Shown one piece after another: positions 35,570 through 46,014 of a stretch of DNA of 64,000 bases; within the stretch, counting starts at the first letter, position 1, and each line of letters starts with the position of its first letter. Origin of the DNA: Galerina marginata. Lineage: Eukaryota > Basidiomycota > Agaricomycetes > Agaricales > Galerinaceae. The stretch is taken from positions 1,364,001 through 1,428,000 of the forward strand of contig JAECYW010000012.1 of NCBI GenBank assembly GCA_023014335.1. The letters run 5' to 3'. A program made the position numbers and the translations under genes. Under the pieces are notes generated by a model that ran no database searches, was not told the DNA's origin, and was given only the letters and a program-made list of their open reading frames with translations.

Positions 35570-35926
35570 GCCAAGCCAGTTTGAAGCGGTCTTTCGGAAC
35601 TCAGATTGTAGTACTTGACCGTAGGAGGCCTAGAGGACGGCGCCCTCAGGCTGCTGAAGGATGCAGGAGTTTGAGCTGCATGTCTGTCTTACACTGCCTC
35701 CCATTTCTTTTAGTTCCTTTGTCTACATGCTGAGCTTGTAGCTCCGTGGTGCTCCCTTGCTGTTACCAATAAGGATTCAGCTCCCCGCCCCTGTAATAAT
35801 TGTGGTCAAGTCAAGTCAATGTACATTGTAGTTTCGCAGGTGGAAATTTCATGTCATCGTAGCGTAGAGGACCCCTGGGCTATAAAATGACAGTCAGGCT
35901 CCATATTCAAACGGCAGCAAACAGCC

Positions 35927-37024
35927 TCACGGCGAGGACTGTTTTACGGTTGTGATGATTGGAATCTGTGTTGTTGAGTCGATAGATACCAACAAAGTCG
36001 TTTGCGGCGCGAGGGCGTTCAGATTTTCCTTCCAAAGAGGGTCTGGCGGAGACATGTTTGGGTCCGGATTTGCTGAAGAAGATCGATTAACGCAAGGCTA
36101 TCAGATCAAAGCCAATCAGGACTTACATAGGAAGTCGGTGGTGTAGAATATTTGCAAGACTGGAGAGAATTCAAACTTCACGAAGGAGGATACCCTGCAA
36201 AAATTCAGATGCTCAGAGCATGCTTTATTGAATTCAATTTAAAAATCACGAACGGAACACTCCTCCAGAAATGAATCAACTCCACATCCGTGCCATCAGC
36301 CTCCGTCAAACCCTGGAAATCCGGATTTTAAATGAGGGTAAGTAAGATGGTCGTAGGCAAAAGAAAAGGATGGGATATAATCACAAAACCGATATCAGCT
36401 ATTGAGGATGTGTTATTCGCGCACCGCACGTAGTTGGGATCTCCTACTATTGCCTTTGTGACGGCGTCTGATCCATCCAAGGCCGAGATTAGTGTACACC
36501 GTTGTCCAGGCTGCCTCAATCGATCTGATTAATCCTCGGCGCTTAATTATCAAATGTCCCGAAGGGGACGTACCGCGCAGACCTGGGAATTAGAAGCAAT
36601 TACTCTATTCCCCTCTTCACTCTAGGGTGAGTAAGTTCGCTGTCTGGGTTCTAGGATCGAGCATGGAAACGTACCGCAGGGACGACGAATGCTGTGACGC
36701 CTGTATATCTCGTCAGAGCTAACCCTTGGCCAGTGGGCTGGAATTCAACGATCTCTAAGCCAGAAAACCATTATTTTCCGACCCAAACGTCCGACCCGCG
36801 TCTCAAGACTCACTCCAGATAACAGGAGTGGGGGCAACATCTCCTGACTTAGGTGGAGTGAATGTCAGATATAGACTCAATCCCCTGCCGAGCTCGTTAC
36901 AGATGAACTTGAGAATTCTTGAGTTGGGCATTGCCATGAGGTACGGGCAAGTGAGGATGGAATGCGTCGACTCTGAGAAGCGTGGTGGATAAAGGCAGCT
37001 CTCCAGAGCGCTTTCAATGTTCAT
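35927..37024 (-). CDS. Unknown protein, paralogue B of a local pair
   Basis: Not recognised. From the Met at 37024 it reads to LYLTFTPPKSGDVAPTPVIWS, then in later exons EIVEFQPTGQGLALTRYTG followed by VTAFVVPA, GQRCTLISALDGSD, VRCANNTSSIADIGF, GLTEADGTDVELIHFW, FVKFEFSPVLQIFYTTDFL and a last exon with LWKENLNALAPQTT, ending TTVKQSSP at 35927. Each block has a counterpart in gene A in the same order, for example CTL-x(n)-CAN-T-x-VA/IA-x-IG and L-x-WK-x-NL-x-x-L. The two genes are therefore a head-to-tail duplicate that has diverged strongly. A beta-rich fold is inferred only from the strand-like pattern. Confidence 0.45.
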
Positions 37025-37354
37025 TCAAGTCCGTTGAAGTCGCAAAATGGACCGAGGTCACGTTGTACAATCAGGGTAGTCGGTCAGGCCCATGACGTTG
37101 ACCTTCAGGACATCGATAATGTCGGATATCTCTGACCTGCTTTGACGACGACACGATTCCAAATAAGTTATGAGCAAGTTATACGCATCGAATGAAATGA
37201 AATAAAAATTTCCGACTATATCATTCGAATTTCCATGGTCACACGTGATCCTAGCCTCAAAAGCTGAGCTCAGTGAGTCAGTCCGACCACATCCATCTTA
37301 GGCTTTCCTAGTTCATTTAGCAGAACCTCACGCCGACTGCCAGCCCTCTTTAGA
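37025..37354. other. Intergenic next to the transposon insertion
   Basis: This is the upstream region of gene B and the left flank of the 1,000-bp element. No gene was seen. Confidence 0.5.
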
Positions 37355-37361
37355 CCTACCT
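37355..37361. repeat. Left target-site duplication CCTACCT
   Basis: This 7-bp word lies directly before the left terminal repeat and is repeated exactly after the right terminal repeat (38362-38368). Confidence 0.8.
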
Positions 37362-38361
37362 CTCAGTAAAAAGGAAAGTCAGACAAAATCATCAATATTC
37401 ATACAAAAGTCAGTCAAGAGTCGGTTACTATTCGTGCGTTGCCACGAGTCTGGTCAACCTTTCTTGGCATCACAAATCTAGTCGTATATCAGTCAGAATT
37501 TAGTCATACCCCGGTCAGAGTATCTAGTGTTTTTTATCACTTCATGTCTCTAGCTCACCTCGAATTCGAACTTAGCGATATTTTCGTTTCGGAACCCTCA
37601 CATCACGTGGATACGATGTTCAAATTCTCAACTCGGGCGACTTTGCAACTTGTCTTTCACCACCACCACCACCGAGCCTATCCTCCCTCCCTCCCTTTCC
37701 CCCACGAAAGTCTGGCTAGAAGGAACAGTGAGTCAAGCTGTTATCTCTATAGTACTGCTGCTGATACCCAACACTTCTTAATCGGAATCATTGAACCTAC
37801 AACCATACGAGAGCCGCACTAGGGTACGTGTCATTCTCTGTTCTCATTTTCAGCCTATGATAACCTTGTTGGGTCCATCGTTCAGTTGTATTTATCTCTC
37901 GCATTGAATACCGGAAACTAAACCAAGTGAGCCAGTGAACCTCCATAATGCGATTTCGTTTACTTATGCTCGTTTTTTCGGCACAGAATCAACAGCTGCT
38001 GGTCCAAAGATGGGGGCTACATAGTCTGAAGGGGGCAATATGCTCTTTGCGGGGTATAGAAATGTGGTACCTCTGTATAATATCATCTTAGTCTACTTCT
38101 GTAACTACTAGCACGTAATATATCTCGTTTTCTGTGATCTCTCAACGTTTGGACTGACTTTTGTATGACTATTATCGTGATTAGAATGCTCACTTGCTGA
38201 ATTGACTGATGCCTGACTAGTGTCTGACTTATTCCTGACTTTGCGTGTGATTTCATCACGACTTTCTAGTCAGCTAAGAGTCTACAAAAAGTTTCAAAAA
38301 CGCCCTTTTAGACTCTTTCCCGACTTAGGCAGACTATCGTCCGACTTTCGTATTTACTGAG
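37362..38361. mobile_element. Non-autonomous DNA transposon, 1,000 bp, with TIRs and subterminal repeats
   Basis: Both ends start CTCAGTAAA when read inwards. The left arm continues with AAGGAAAGTCAGAC and the right arm (reverse complement) with TACGAAAGTCGGAC, giving a terminal inverted repeat of about 23 bp with four mismatches. The element is flanked on both sides by CCTACCT. Inside, many AGTCAG / CTGACT words are oriented inwards from each end, plus a perfect 17-bp inverted repeat TCATACAAAAGTCAGTC (37399-37415 and 38152-38168). No transposase is encoded; the 127-codon frame inside (37439-37822) has a His run from a CAC repeat and no family signature. Subterminal repeat arrays with short target duplications are known from hAT and KDZ-type elements; assignment to a superfamily is open. 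Confidence 0.85.
37659..37676 (+). repeat. CAC trinucleotide microsatellite
   Basis: A short run of CAC units (CACCACCACCACCACC) inside the transposon, followed by CCTCCCTCCCT. Probably a length-variable simple repeat. Confidence 0.7.
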
Positions 38362-38368
38362 CCTACCT
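38362..38368. repeat. Right target-site duplication CCTACCT
   Basis: An exact copy of the 7-bp word on the left side. It marks the insertion site of the 1,000-bp element about 100 bp upstream of an SRPBCC gene. Confidence 0.8.
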
Positions 38369-38470
38369 TGTCACAGCACTGGCCTAACCAGAGTTCATAT
38401 ACGTTCATACCCCACATCCACCCACGTCAATCCCCTTGCATCCCCTTGCATTGGCAGATATTGGGCAGAT

Positions 38471-39117
38471 ATGTCGACCAGCGCTCATCTCCCACCCCTC
38501 CTCTCTGACCACATATTCTCAGTCTCTTCTTCAATTCTCATCAATGCCCCATGTGACAAGGTGTGGTCCATAATCATGGATTTCCCCTCCTACAAAGAAT
38601 GGTAACTTAGCATCCGTTGATCCAGAAGACTTGCTGACCGGTCTGTCCTTTAGGAATACCTTTGCGTGTGTGGCCTTCGTTCGGAGCTCCATACTGAACT
38701 CAAATGCAATTTTTATCCAGGCGTTCAATGACGGTGACTAACCGTGCCAAGGTACCACTTCCGGACCAAACACCTGAGCAAGGGAAGCACATTCAAATAG
38801 TGGCTAACATGGCAGTTGGTCTAGAAGAACCTCGATATCGCGACAGGGGCGACGCGTTTGTGGTTATATCGACAATGGATTCGGAAAACTACCGTGTCGC
38901 TTGGAAAACCGATATGCTCCCAAGCTTCCTCCTTCTCACAGAACGCTGGCAGATACTAACGGTCGACGAAGCTACTGGGCAAACCAAATACGAAACCTTC
39001 GAAGTTTTTGATGGACTTTTAGCCTACTTCGTTAAATTTTTTGTGGGAACTAAGCTTGTGGCAGGCTTCAATGCGGCTGCGGAAAGCCTGAAGAAGCGCG
39101 CTGAAGAGTCGGCATAA
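38471..39117 (+). CDS. SRPBCC (START-like) domain protein, copy 1
   Basis: A single-domain helix-grip protein of the polyketide cyclase/SRPBCC type, expected to bind a hydrophobic ligand in a cavity; the ligand is unknown. The start at 38471 gives MSTSAHLPPLLSDHIFSVSS. Typical SRPBCC elements follow: SSILINAPCDKVWSIIMDFPS (ends W before an intron), RSMTVTNRAKVPLPDQTPEQG, RYRDRGDAFVVISTMD, YRVAWKTDMLPSFLLLTERW and FDGLLAYFVKFFVGTKLV, with the C-terminal helix ending KKRAEESA. Two introns: one after the SYKEW codon (GTAACT...TTTAG) and one starting GTGTGTGG and ending ATCCAG. It is an inverted paralogue of the gene at 46.0-46.7 kb. The transposon lies about 100 bp upstream of the ATG and could affect its expression. 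Confidence 0.8.
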
Positions 39118-39646
39118 TTTGACATACTTCTTTCTCTTTGCCCCACCCACTCTGGTGCTCGAGTGAGCAGCTTGTTCTCGATATCTACACGGCGCAAATA
39201 ACAACAGATCGGCGCCTTACTTATAGGCACGACTGACGGCAAATACATTGTGCTGGTCTTGTTACTGCCCGGTGAATATGACTCCTCTTATTGTGTGAGC
39301 CATTTTAAATGGCGTGATCACCTCCATTGAATTATTTCTCTCCGGAGGCGCTTGTTTGGATGAACGGTAACTTAATGGAGTTTAAGCAGCCTGATGGTTC
39401 TACTACCATCGCCGAGTTGCAGGGCACATTTTGGTCTCTGTCGGTCTCAAACTGGTCTTGCTCCATGATCAGCCCATCCCAAGAGGCTAAATCCTGAGCT
39501 TGGTTTGAGCTACCTTGATCGATGTCACTGTCAAGTAGAGCACTGTCAAGTAGAGCTGACATCCGGTGTAAGCAAACCACTACTATTGATCATGATTTGA
39601 CGAAGAAAGTCAAGAAAGAAGTGGATACCAGAAAAAAGCAAGAAAT
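39118..39646. other. Intergenic between convergent genes
   Basis: This is 3' sequence of the SRPBCC gene and of the convergent glycosyltransferase gene. It contains a 15-bp tandem duplication (CACTGTCAAGTAGAG, twice, near 39526-39555). The 82-codon minus-strand frame here (39332-39580) has no support. Confidence 0.5.
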
Positions 39647-41763
39647 TTACGCGATTTTGGCATACTTTGCCAAGAAAGTATGCAGTTCCTTTCTGCTAGC
39701 CCCATTTTCCTGCCAGGCCTCTGCGAACTTCGTGCTGATTTCCTCAGCGTTCTCTCGCAACTCCTTGCCTTTCTGACCGCGACAGGAATCAATAACTTCT
39801 CTTATTTCAACCCCAACCGCCTCCCGTGTTCCCTTGGCCGCCCGTCCGTTTCTAAGAAGAGGCTTAAGGACCATTCTCGCCAGTTCTCACTTCAATCAAC
39901 TCGAATGCGACGTTGAGATTCTCCTGTCAGGTGCGCTGCCGCAGACGGCTGGTCAGATCCAAATGGCCAGGCAATTCTATAAGGGAAAAGTAAATCAGCC
40001 GAAAAGTCATGCCTGCCAGGAAGTAGCTCTCACAAAGGGATCCCACTTGCAAGAGACTCTGTGACACCATTCTGACCGCAATGACTGAGGAACCATCCTG
40101 TTGCCTAGAAGAAATTCATGTTCACGCAATACATCTGATGGACTGGGTTCAACGTACGGGGTGATTCAGAATAAATTGCTGTGGAACCCATCGGGTTAGC
40201 ATCCCCAATCCTGAAGCCTTCACTTTTTCTGCCAATTCGTCAGGGATCTGGGAGTATGGGGATGAGACGGCGAATATCTAGACGAACTAATGTGAAAAAG
40301 TTTGGATCTTTTTCAAGTTCATGATATCGAGCGTACGAATGGGAACTTCTTCTCGACCAGTGCCTCTATGACCTCGTCGACATATTCTGGTGCAGTGGGC
40401 CAGAACATAGTACCAAAGGAAATCTGTGACGGGCATAAATATTATTTTGATAGACAGGTGAATGAATATCGTGACTCACGAGGAGGACAGAGTGTTTGCC
40501 GTGTTTCGAAAGCATTTCATTGAGGAATGCCTCAATGTCAACAGCTCCACGATTACTCTGCGCAACAGTTCCGTAACCTGAAGGTAAAAGGGGTCCCCAC
40601 GACGTATGTCTCTTTTTTCCACTCAGAGAACAACAATTTGACCTGCCTCCAGTGACTCTTTTTCGAAGGCATAAGCAGAATCCATGAAGACACCATCACA
40701 TTCCTTGAGGACACTGTCAAAACTAGTGAGAAAAAGCTAAGAACTCGACAAGTATATATACTCAACGTGTAACATGCTTTAAAAATCATCATAACCTGGC
40801 ACATCGACACGAGACTGTCGATTCCTTTTGTCTAGCAGTTCCATATTCTCAGGCGGATGTGAACGTACCTTCTGAGGGAAATACTCGTAGTCATACATGT
40901 CAGGAAGGCCAGGAATCTTAACGATTGCCCCTTCTGTAAGATTGAATAGCTTGGCCATTTACATAAAGTCAGGTCACCTGGATTTACAGAGACCAGGAGG
41001 CTTACCTTGTTGCCAATTTCTTCCGGGGAAGCCCCGGTGCGTGCGGCTTCTGCATCAACCTTTGCACCAAAATCACCTATACCACTCATGGACTCAGGAG
41101 CAAAAAATCGAAGCCTCGACGACGCATGACCTGTTACCCAGGCCATAATGGGTATGGAATGTCCAGTAATTGCTCGAGTGGCTTGGAACTGGGCCAATGC
41201 AAAGAACTGCAGCGAGAGGTTCAGGCTCGGAAACAGTGGAAAAGATGTGACAAACATCCAGAATGACCTGCGACAGGGGCAGAAACGGCATCAAAGACAG
41301 TCTCTTTGACGGCACAAGTGACCTGACTTCCCCTCCGAGAGAGTTTGATATGCAGCTGCGTATGTTTCCTGCAAGCTGTTTCATGACTTCGAATGGATTG
41401 ACTGCCTGTCGACTGGAAGGTTGAAAGGAACCCTTGTATGGAGGACTTAGTCGGTGGAGGACAAGCTTCGATTCAAGTTCAAGTTCTAACTCACCTAACA
41501 CGTCGACGGGTTTGGTCAGAAACGCCATCGCGAAATTCGGCTGATATTTCGCCATGTGCTTTGTCGAGCATACTCGGAGCGACTATGATTGTGACCACGA
41601 AGTTTTCATTCTCGTTCACGATGCGTGCAGCTAGAATGCAAAAGGACCTGATGTGGCCTAGAAACCAAAAAATTGGTCAATGGCGTGAAAGTTTTTGTCA
41701 GAATCACTCACCCCAGGAGGGCACGGCTGAGAAAAGGAAGTGAGTTTGGTCCTGCTGAGACAT
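39647..41763 (-). CDS. UDP-glycosyltransferase (GT1 family)
   Basis: Transfers a sugar from a UDP-sugar to a small molecule; the acceptor is unknown. The start at 41763 gives MSQQDQTHFLFSAVPSW, spliced to GHIRSFCILAARIV; the His after the Gly is the family's catalytic base. Further: NFVVTIIVAPSMLDKAHGE, TCAVKETVFDAVSAPVA, LQFFALAQFQATRAITGHS and IPIMAWVTGHASSRLRFFAPE. The C-terminal half has FGTMFWPTAPEYVDEVIEAL, MLTRWVPQQFILNHP, and the donor-binding GWFLSHCGQNGVTESLASGI with IAWPFGSDQPSAAAHLT. It ends with a basic coiled tail (FLAKYAKIA) at 39647. Two frame breaks (between 41280 and 41380) each need one base skipped: RS to YQTLSEGKS, and KS to VTCAVK. Sequence type is that of agaric UGTs, about 500 residues. 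Confidence 0.85.
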
Positions 41764-42582
41764 GTTCAAAGGATCAAAATTACGAACGAGCCATCGATGG
41801 CTGGTATTTATACCATCAGTTATTGATCAGAAGTCCAAATTCTGAGAATGCAGGGTATCGTACGAATCTAATCGGCAGAAACGACGGGTGGTTCCCTGAG
41901 CGTTAACATTCTTCACCGTTACCGCAGTTCCACGAAGCTGCCTTCGCCTCGTACAACACCTCACTGTTTGATTTTTCGGCAGGCTCGGGGCAATGCTTTT
42001 GAAGTTGTAATACGGTGGCGTATAACCGGCGTGTGCCCACTACTCCATTCGGCTGAGGAGACGAAAACAACGGCAATGCCGCTAACTTACGAGTCCATCC
42101 CTCGACACCTGTGGTTGTCAGATAAGTGCGCAGTTGCGGCAGCATTCTGAGGTCGAAAATGACTATCAGCCGTCCAAGAAAAGCCTCCCAAAACCCAGTA
42201 AACGGCTCCAGCACTTTTAGTCTCGAAAACGTAGCCACGTTAGCAATCAAAGAGGCCGGGCGTCGTATCAATGAGAGACAACTCTTCGTGCGGCTAAGTT
42301 CAAACTTACGCAACTTAGAACTGGGGCAAAGGAAGCAGTGAACTGTTTGTTGAGGATGATTGTATCCGAGGCCAAGTTGAGTGGAAAGCCTCGCGGAATC
42401 GAACTTACTTACATAACGCTAGACTTGCAATATACTCAACCACCACATTTCTGCAAAGCACTCCAGTGAAATATCGCGGGACTCTATATACATAATTGTT
42501 ACTGATATAGTACAAGTGATATGATAGAATGAAAGGGAAAGGAGTATGTGGTCATAAGGTCTACATGGCTCCCTGTCTACCG
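41764..42582. other. Intergenic with one unsupported frame
   Basis: This is the upstream region of the glycosyltransferase and the 3' flank of the BAG gene. A 136-codon minus-strand frame (41903-42313) has no recognisable domain. A second exon-like piece with the same polarity may exist at 42320-42420. Nothing else was seen. Confidence 0.35.
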
Positions 42583-43819
42583 TTACTCTGTCTTCTCCTG
42601 CTCGCTTTCTCCTCGTGTCGTCTGGTCTTCAGCTGCTTGCTTCGCCAGATAATCCGCCCAGGTCTGTTTCCAATACCGCTCTAATTTCGATGCCTCCTTC
42701 TCTATGTCCTTGACGACCTTCCTCCGTTTCAGTCGCAGGCCCTTATCGCCCCAACTCTCCACACCAGTCCAACTTCATTAGGAGTTTGACCAGTGCATCT
42801 GTGTATTGGTGAAGCCCGTAGTTGGTCGAAGTGTAGGTGAGTTTTCCCCCTGGACTATCCACATCCATTGATTCCTCTTCGTTATCGAAGTCCGAGGGAG
42901 GTCGGCAAGCAGGAACACTAACGTGCCCATCCTCCGGTCCAGGTTTCTTGAAATCGATGACTCGAGGGTAGACAAAGCTCTTCTTGACATTATCGAACTG
43001 GGAGGCTATTTCATCGAGAGCCCCAGAGGATGCATGAATGCGATAACGTTTTTGGATTCGAGAGGCTGCTGCATTTTGTTCCTCGATAGTTGGCTGCTGG
43101 CTTTGGCGGAAGAGATGCAGAACGGGATGTCAGAGGAACTGCTGTTGGCTTGGCTGATGGTTGTGAGGAAGCTTGTTGAGCGTTTATAGGGAAGTGACCC
43201 TTCCTCCTGTTGCGCCGCCGGGCTTTGTGGTGCTGGGCCGCGAGAACGGGATCTATGCCTTCTAGATTGGGGTTGCTGTTGCTGTCGGTTTCGCTGGAGG
43301 TTTGTCTCAGACCCGCACGCTTCTGATAAGGACGTATTGGAACCAACCTTTTCGTTCTCTGCGATAACCTGGCGACTGGCCGCTTCCTCCCTGGAACCTC
43401 GACTGATTCCTTTGTTCCTCCAATAACCTTTGACGCGCCTCCAATTCTCTCTGCTTCTGCTCTAGCGCCTTATCCCTTTGCACTTCGAGTGCACGTCGCC
43501 TCTCGAGTGCTTCCTGCTGCTGCTGGCGCTCCAGCATATCCTGCCTTCCTCTTCGCGTCGAGGATAAGCGCGTTCTCGAGGACCGAGTTGGTTATACTCC
43601 CAGTCGTCTTCGTCTTCATCTTCATCGGGCAGATATTGGGATCGGCGGGCGCGTTGTTCTGCTAAGGACGCGAGCGCGATCCCGCATGACACGATCGTGG
43701 TCGACGGGAGCTCTTGTGGGGATTGGGTCGAACGGTGACGGTCGTTGATATGAAGAGTGCAGATACGGATTGTAGGAGACATTGGGAGGATAGTTGTAAT
43801 ATTGAGATTGGCCGAACAT
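42583..43819 (-). CDS. BAG-domain protein (Hsp70 co-chaperone type), frame-broken
   Basis: BAG domains bind the Hsp70 ATPase domain and promote nucleotide exchange. The start at 43819 gives MFGQSQYYNYPPNVSYNPYL. Then come an Arg-rich stretch, SLAEQRARRSQYLPDEDEDE, a Gln/Glu/Arg coiled coil (MLERQQQQEALERRRALEV) and a Gln/Ser-rich linker. An IQ-like start, EEQNAAASRIQKRYRIHAS, leads to LDEIASQFDNVKKSFVYPRV. The BAG domain proper reads TSTNYGLHQYTDALVKLLMKL, VESWGDKGLRLKRRKVVKDIE and KEASKLERYWKQTW, ending EKTE at 42583. Several frame changes occur (near 43670, 43560, 43100 and 42770). The two best-defined, 43670 and 42770, need one base skipped. Low-complexity sequence makes exact positions uncertain. 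Confidence 0.7.
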
Positions 43820-44208
43820 GATCGCTCCGGGAAAGGTTGTGGTTTGAAAGACGAAGGCAACATTTCTTGGATTATAACCATTTTCTGAGCATTCGTCACC
43901 GCTGTTCCAGAATCTCTGAGTTTTATCCAGCACGAGGTCGAACAGACTAGAATATCACGTGATATGACTCGCGATCGGTCCGTCAGCCTTCGCGTGACGT
44001 CATCATGCCCTGATCTAAAAGCGCTGATGCTCGAGTACGAGATACAGAGGGAACATCATAAGTAGAGGGTCCTAAATAGCTGCAGTGCCACAAAAGAGGA
44101 GAAGACGTCAGGAATACTGAAGAAATTACATATACAACTGTAGACTCATTAACAAGCAGGTACATACGTGAGAACGGCTGGTATCAACTCAGTGCCAAGC
44201 TGCGGCCA
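43820..44208. other. Intergenic
   Basis: Upstream region of the BAG gene and 3' flank of the kinase-like gene. No gene was seen. Confidence 0.5.
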
Positions 44209-45108
44209 CTAGTACTGCGAGAGCCAGCTCCTGACCATCTCCCAATCATGACTTGGTAAAATCATCAAGTCCCCATTCAGCGATGATGAAGGCCAAGGGA
44301 CCAAAGGATCACGGTTAGCAGGGTAGTAAGCTTCACCGACCTTCCCCGCCCAGCTGAACTTGATAAGTTTTAGATATGGCAGGTTGTTGTCCTCTTGTTG
44401 TTCGTCCTCCCCATCACCATCATCATCATGTTCAGATTCATCATCGTCACCATCACCTTCATAGGCATTTTCATCTTCATCTTCGTCGTCTTCATCTTCG
44501 TCATCTTCATCTTGGTCTGCAGGGCAACACTCCAGGAAGCATGTATTGTCGGTTTCTGCCAGTGTGACTTTGACCATGAAGTTTTTGGGCTGAAGATCAC
44601 CGTGAACAAAGCCCCCTCGGTGAATGACAGAGACAATCTTCTGAATAGCCATCTTGATCCTGCCACAATGGGCCCTTGCCACAAGAGGAAACCTCTGCCT
44701 CAAATCCAGCAAAGTGATCCAACCTGTGTTCTCGTTGTTAGGATTAGGCGGCTCCAGGTATTCCATAACACAAAGTTGGCAAATTGGAATGCTAGTCGGT
44801 TTACCCTGGATTGCTGTAGCTGAATAGAGAAGAGGTGCCATATTTTGTTTTGCCAGGAGTTGGTGGAGTCCAAAGCTGTATCGATCATCCCCATATCCCG
44901 AAAGGACAATCCTTGTCATAACTGTCGTGGGTTGGTTAGGTTGGGCTGGATTGCCAACACTATCGTTCATCTTCTGGATATCCTCAAATGCTCGCTCATC
45001 CTGGGCTAAGCGCTCTTCGGCCTGTTTTAACTGTTGAGTTAGTCGGTCTATATGAGCTTGTTGGCTTGCCAGAATGCTGTTGGTGGTGGTCCGGTGTTGT
45101 GAACCCAT
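44209..45108 (-). CDS. Degenerate kinase-like protein with coiled coil and acidic insert
   Basis: Single exon, 299 residues. An N-terminal coiled coil (ASQQAHIDRLTQQLKQAEER, LAQDERAFEDIQKM) precedes a truncated kinase-like core: ICQLCVMEYLEPPNP (hinge-like), IVSVIHRGGFVHGDLQPKNFM (HGDL catalytic loop) and LKLIKFSWAGKVGEAYYP. The last motif corresponds to the IDFDWAG Mg-binding motif of related agaric proteins, but here the metal-binding Asp positions read K and S. Between the loop and this motif sits a run of about 40 Asp/Glu residues. The N-lobe with its ATP-binding Lys is short or missing. It is best read as a pseudokinase of a mushroom-expanded family; the fungal family comparison is from memory. 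Confidence 0.6.
   Translation of the reverse strand: MGSQHRTTTNSILASQQAHIDRLTQQLKQAEERLAQDERAFEDIQKMNDSVGNPAQPNQPTTVMTRIVLSGYGDDRYSFGLHQLLAKQNMAPLLYSATAIQGKPTSIPICQLCVMEYLEPPNPNNENTGWITLLDLRQRFPLVARAHCGRIKMAIQKIVSVIHRGGFVHGDLQPKNFMVKVTLAETDNTCFLECCPADQDEDDEDEDDEDEDENAYEGDGDDDESEHDDDGDGEDEQQEDNNLPYLKLIKFSWAGKVGEAYYPANRDPLVPWPSSSLNGDLMILPSHDWEMVRSWLSQY
44416..44516. repeat. Trinucleotide-rich tract coding for the acidic run
   Basis: A CAT/TCA/TCT-rich tract (reverse complement GAT/GAA) that encodes the Asp/Glu run of the kinase-like protein. It is likely to vary in length between strains. Confidence 0.7.
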
Positions 45109-45171
45109 AGCTACTTTGAAGAGAACGCCTGGTTAGACAATAACCACCTAGCACTGCCGCGCCCGGACTAT

Positions 45172-45259
45172 TTTGCAGATGCAAACGTGTTTGGATTTTG
45201 CCATGTCACGTGTTCCCAACGTAGGACCGGAAAAATAGTCGTAGTGCATGGCAAAATCC
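45172..45259. repeat. Interleaved inverted repeats upstream of the kinase-like gene
   Basis: GGATTTTGCCATG (45193-45205) is repeated as a perfect reverse complement at 45247-45259. GACTATTTT near 45172 pairs with AAAATAGTC near 45232. The two pairs interleave rather than nest. A TCACGTG palindrome lies between. Related GGATTTTGC/GGGATTTTAC words follow up to about 45355. Possibly remains of a small mobile element or a regulatory site cluster. Confidence 0.45.
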
Positions 45260-46014
45260 TAACAGCCTACCGCCGGATTTTGCACCCCCGTCAAAATAAT
45301 CCGGTCGCCGCAGTGCTATAGGTACCTCCAGCGGAAAACCCGGTGGGATTTTACAGACCTGCTACTTTCATGTCAAGCTTTCGTTATTGGCGCTTGTGGC
45401 TGCTGTTCGGGCCTGGGATCCGATTCGTACGAATCTGGAATTGTGGCGTCTGAGTGAGTGTTGTCAAAGTGTTGTCGGTGTCACTGAATCCTTAATCATC
45501 ACCCTCACCACAGACCTGCAGAGCAAAAATACCATCTTTTGCATCCACATGACCTCTGAATGCTGCTGCCTTTGGAAGACACCGTTGACAGGAGCTCTTC
45601 CTTGGCTCTGGGTTTCCTATTCAATGAAAAAGTCTTCAGCTTGTCTTGGGTCTCGGAAAAATATGGCTGGCAGCCGAACGTCTCCTCAAAAGTAATACGA
45701 CCAGATCTTTCGAACCTCATGCAGTTAGCTTCCCTCCCAGTCTATGTCCCTGGATGTTCGATGGGGATGGCGCTCGCATACGACATCGAATGATTGTCAT
45801 CCAGTTGACCCTGTACCGGCGTGTAGCTGGTTCACGCAGTGCGGACATGCAAGTAAAATTTGTCATAACTAAGATACATTTTGACTTTCCACAGGAACCT
45901 GGACAAACTGTCACAGTTGGTCGGTACTGCAGGACCACAATCGGTTATTTTGCGCCGAGCAGGTAACGAATCACTCACCCGACCACTGTACAACACAAAA
46001 TGTGTCCAAGTTAC
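45260..46014. other. Intergenic, possible short plus-strand coding fragment
   Basis: A plus-strand frame at 45560-45793 reads like protein (LALGFLFNEKVFSLSWVSEK, then SLPVYVPGCSMGMALAYD) but has no recognised family. A second frame overlaps it at 45387-45695. It could be a fragment of a decayed gene. Evidence is weak. Confidence 0.25.

Noticed and set aside
37439..37822. 127-codon frame with a His run inside the transposon
   Set aside because: The His run is a CAC microsatellite, there is no domain, and the frame lies wholly inside a non-autonomous element.
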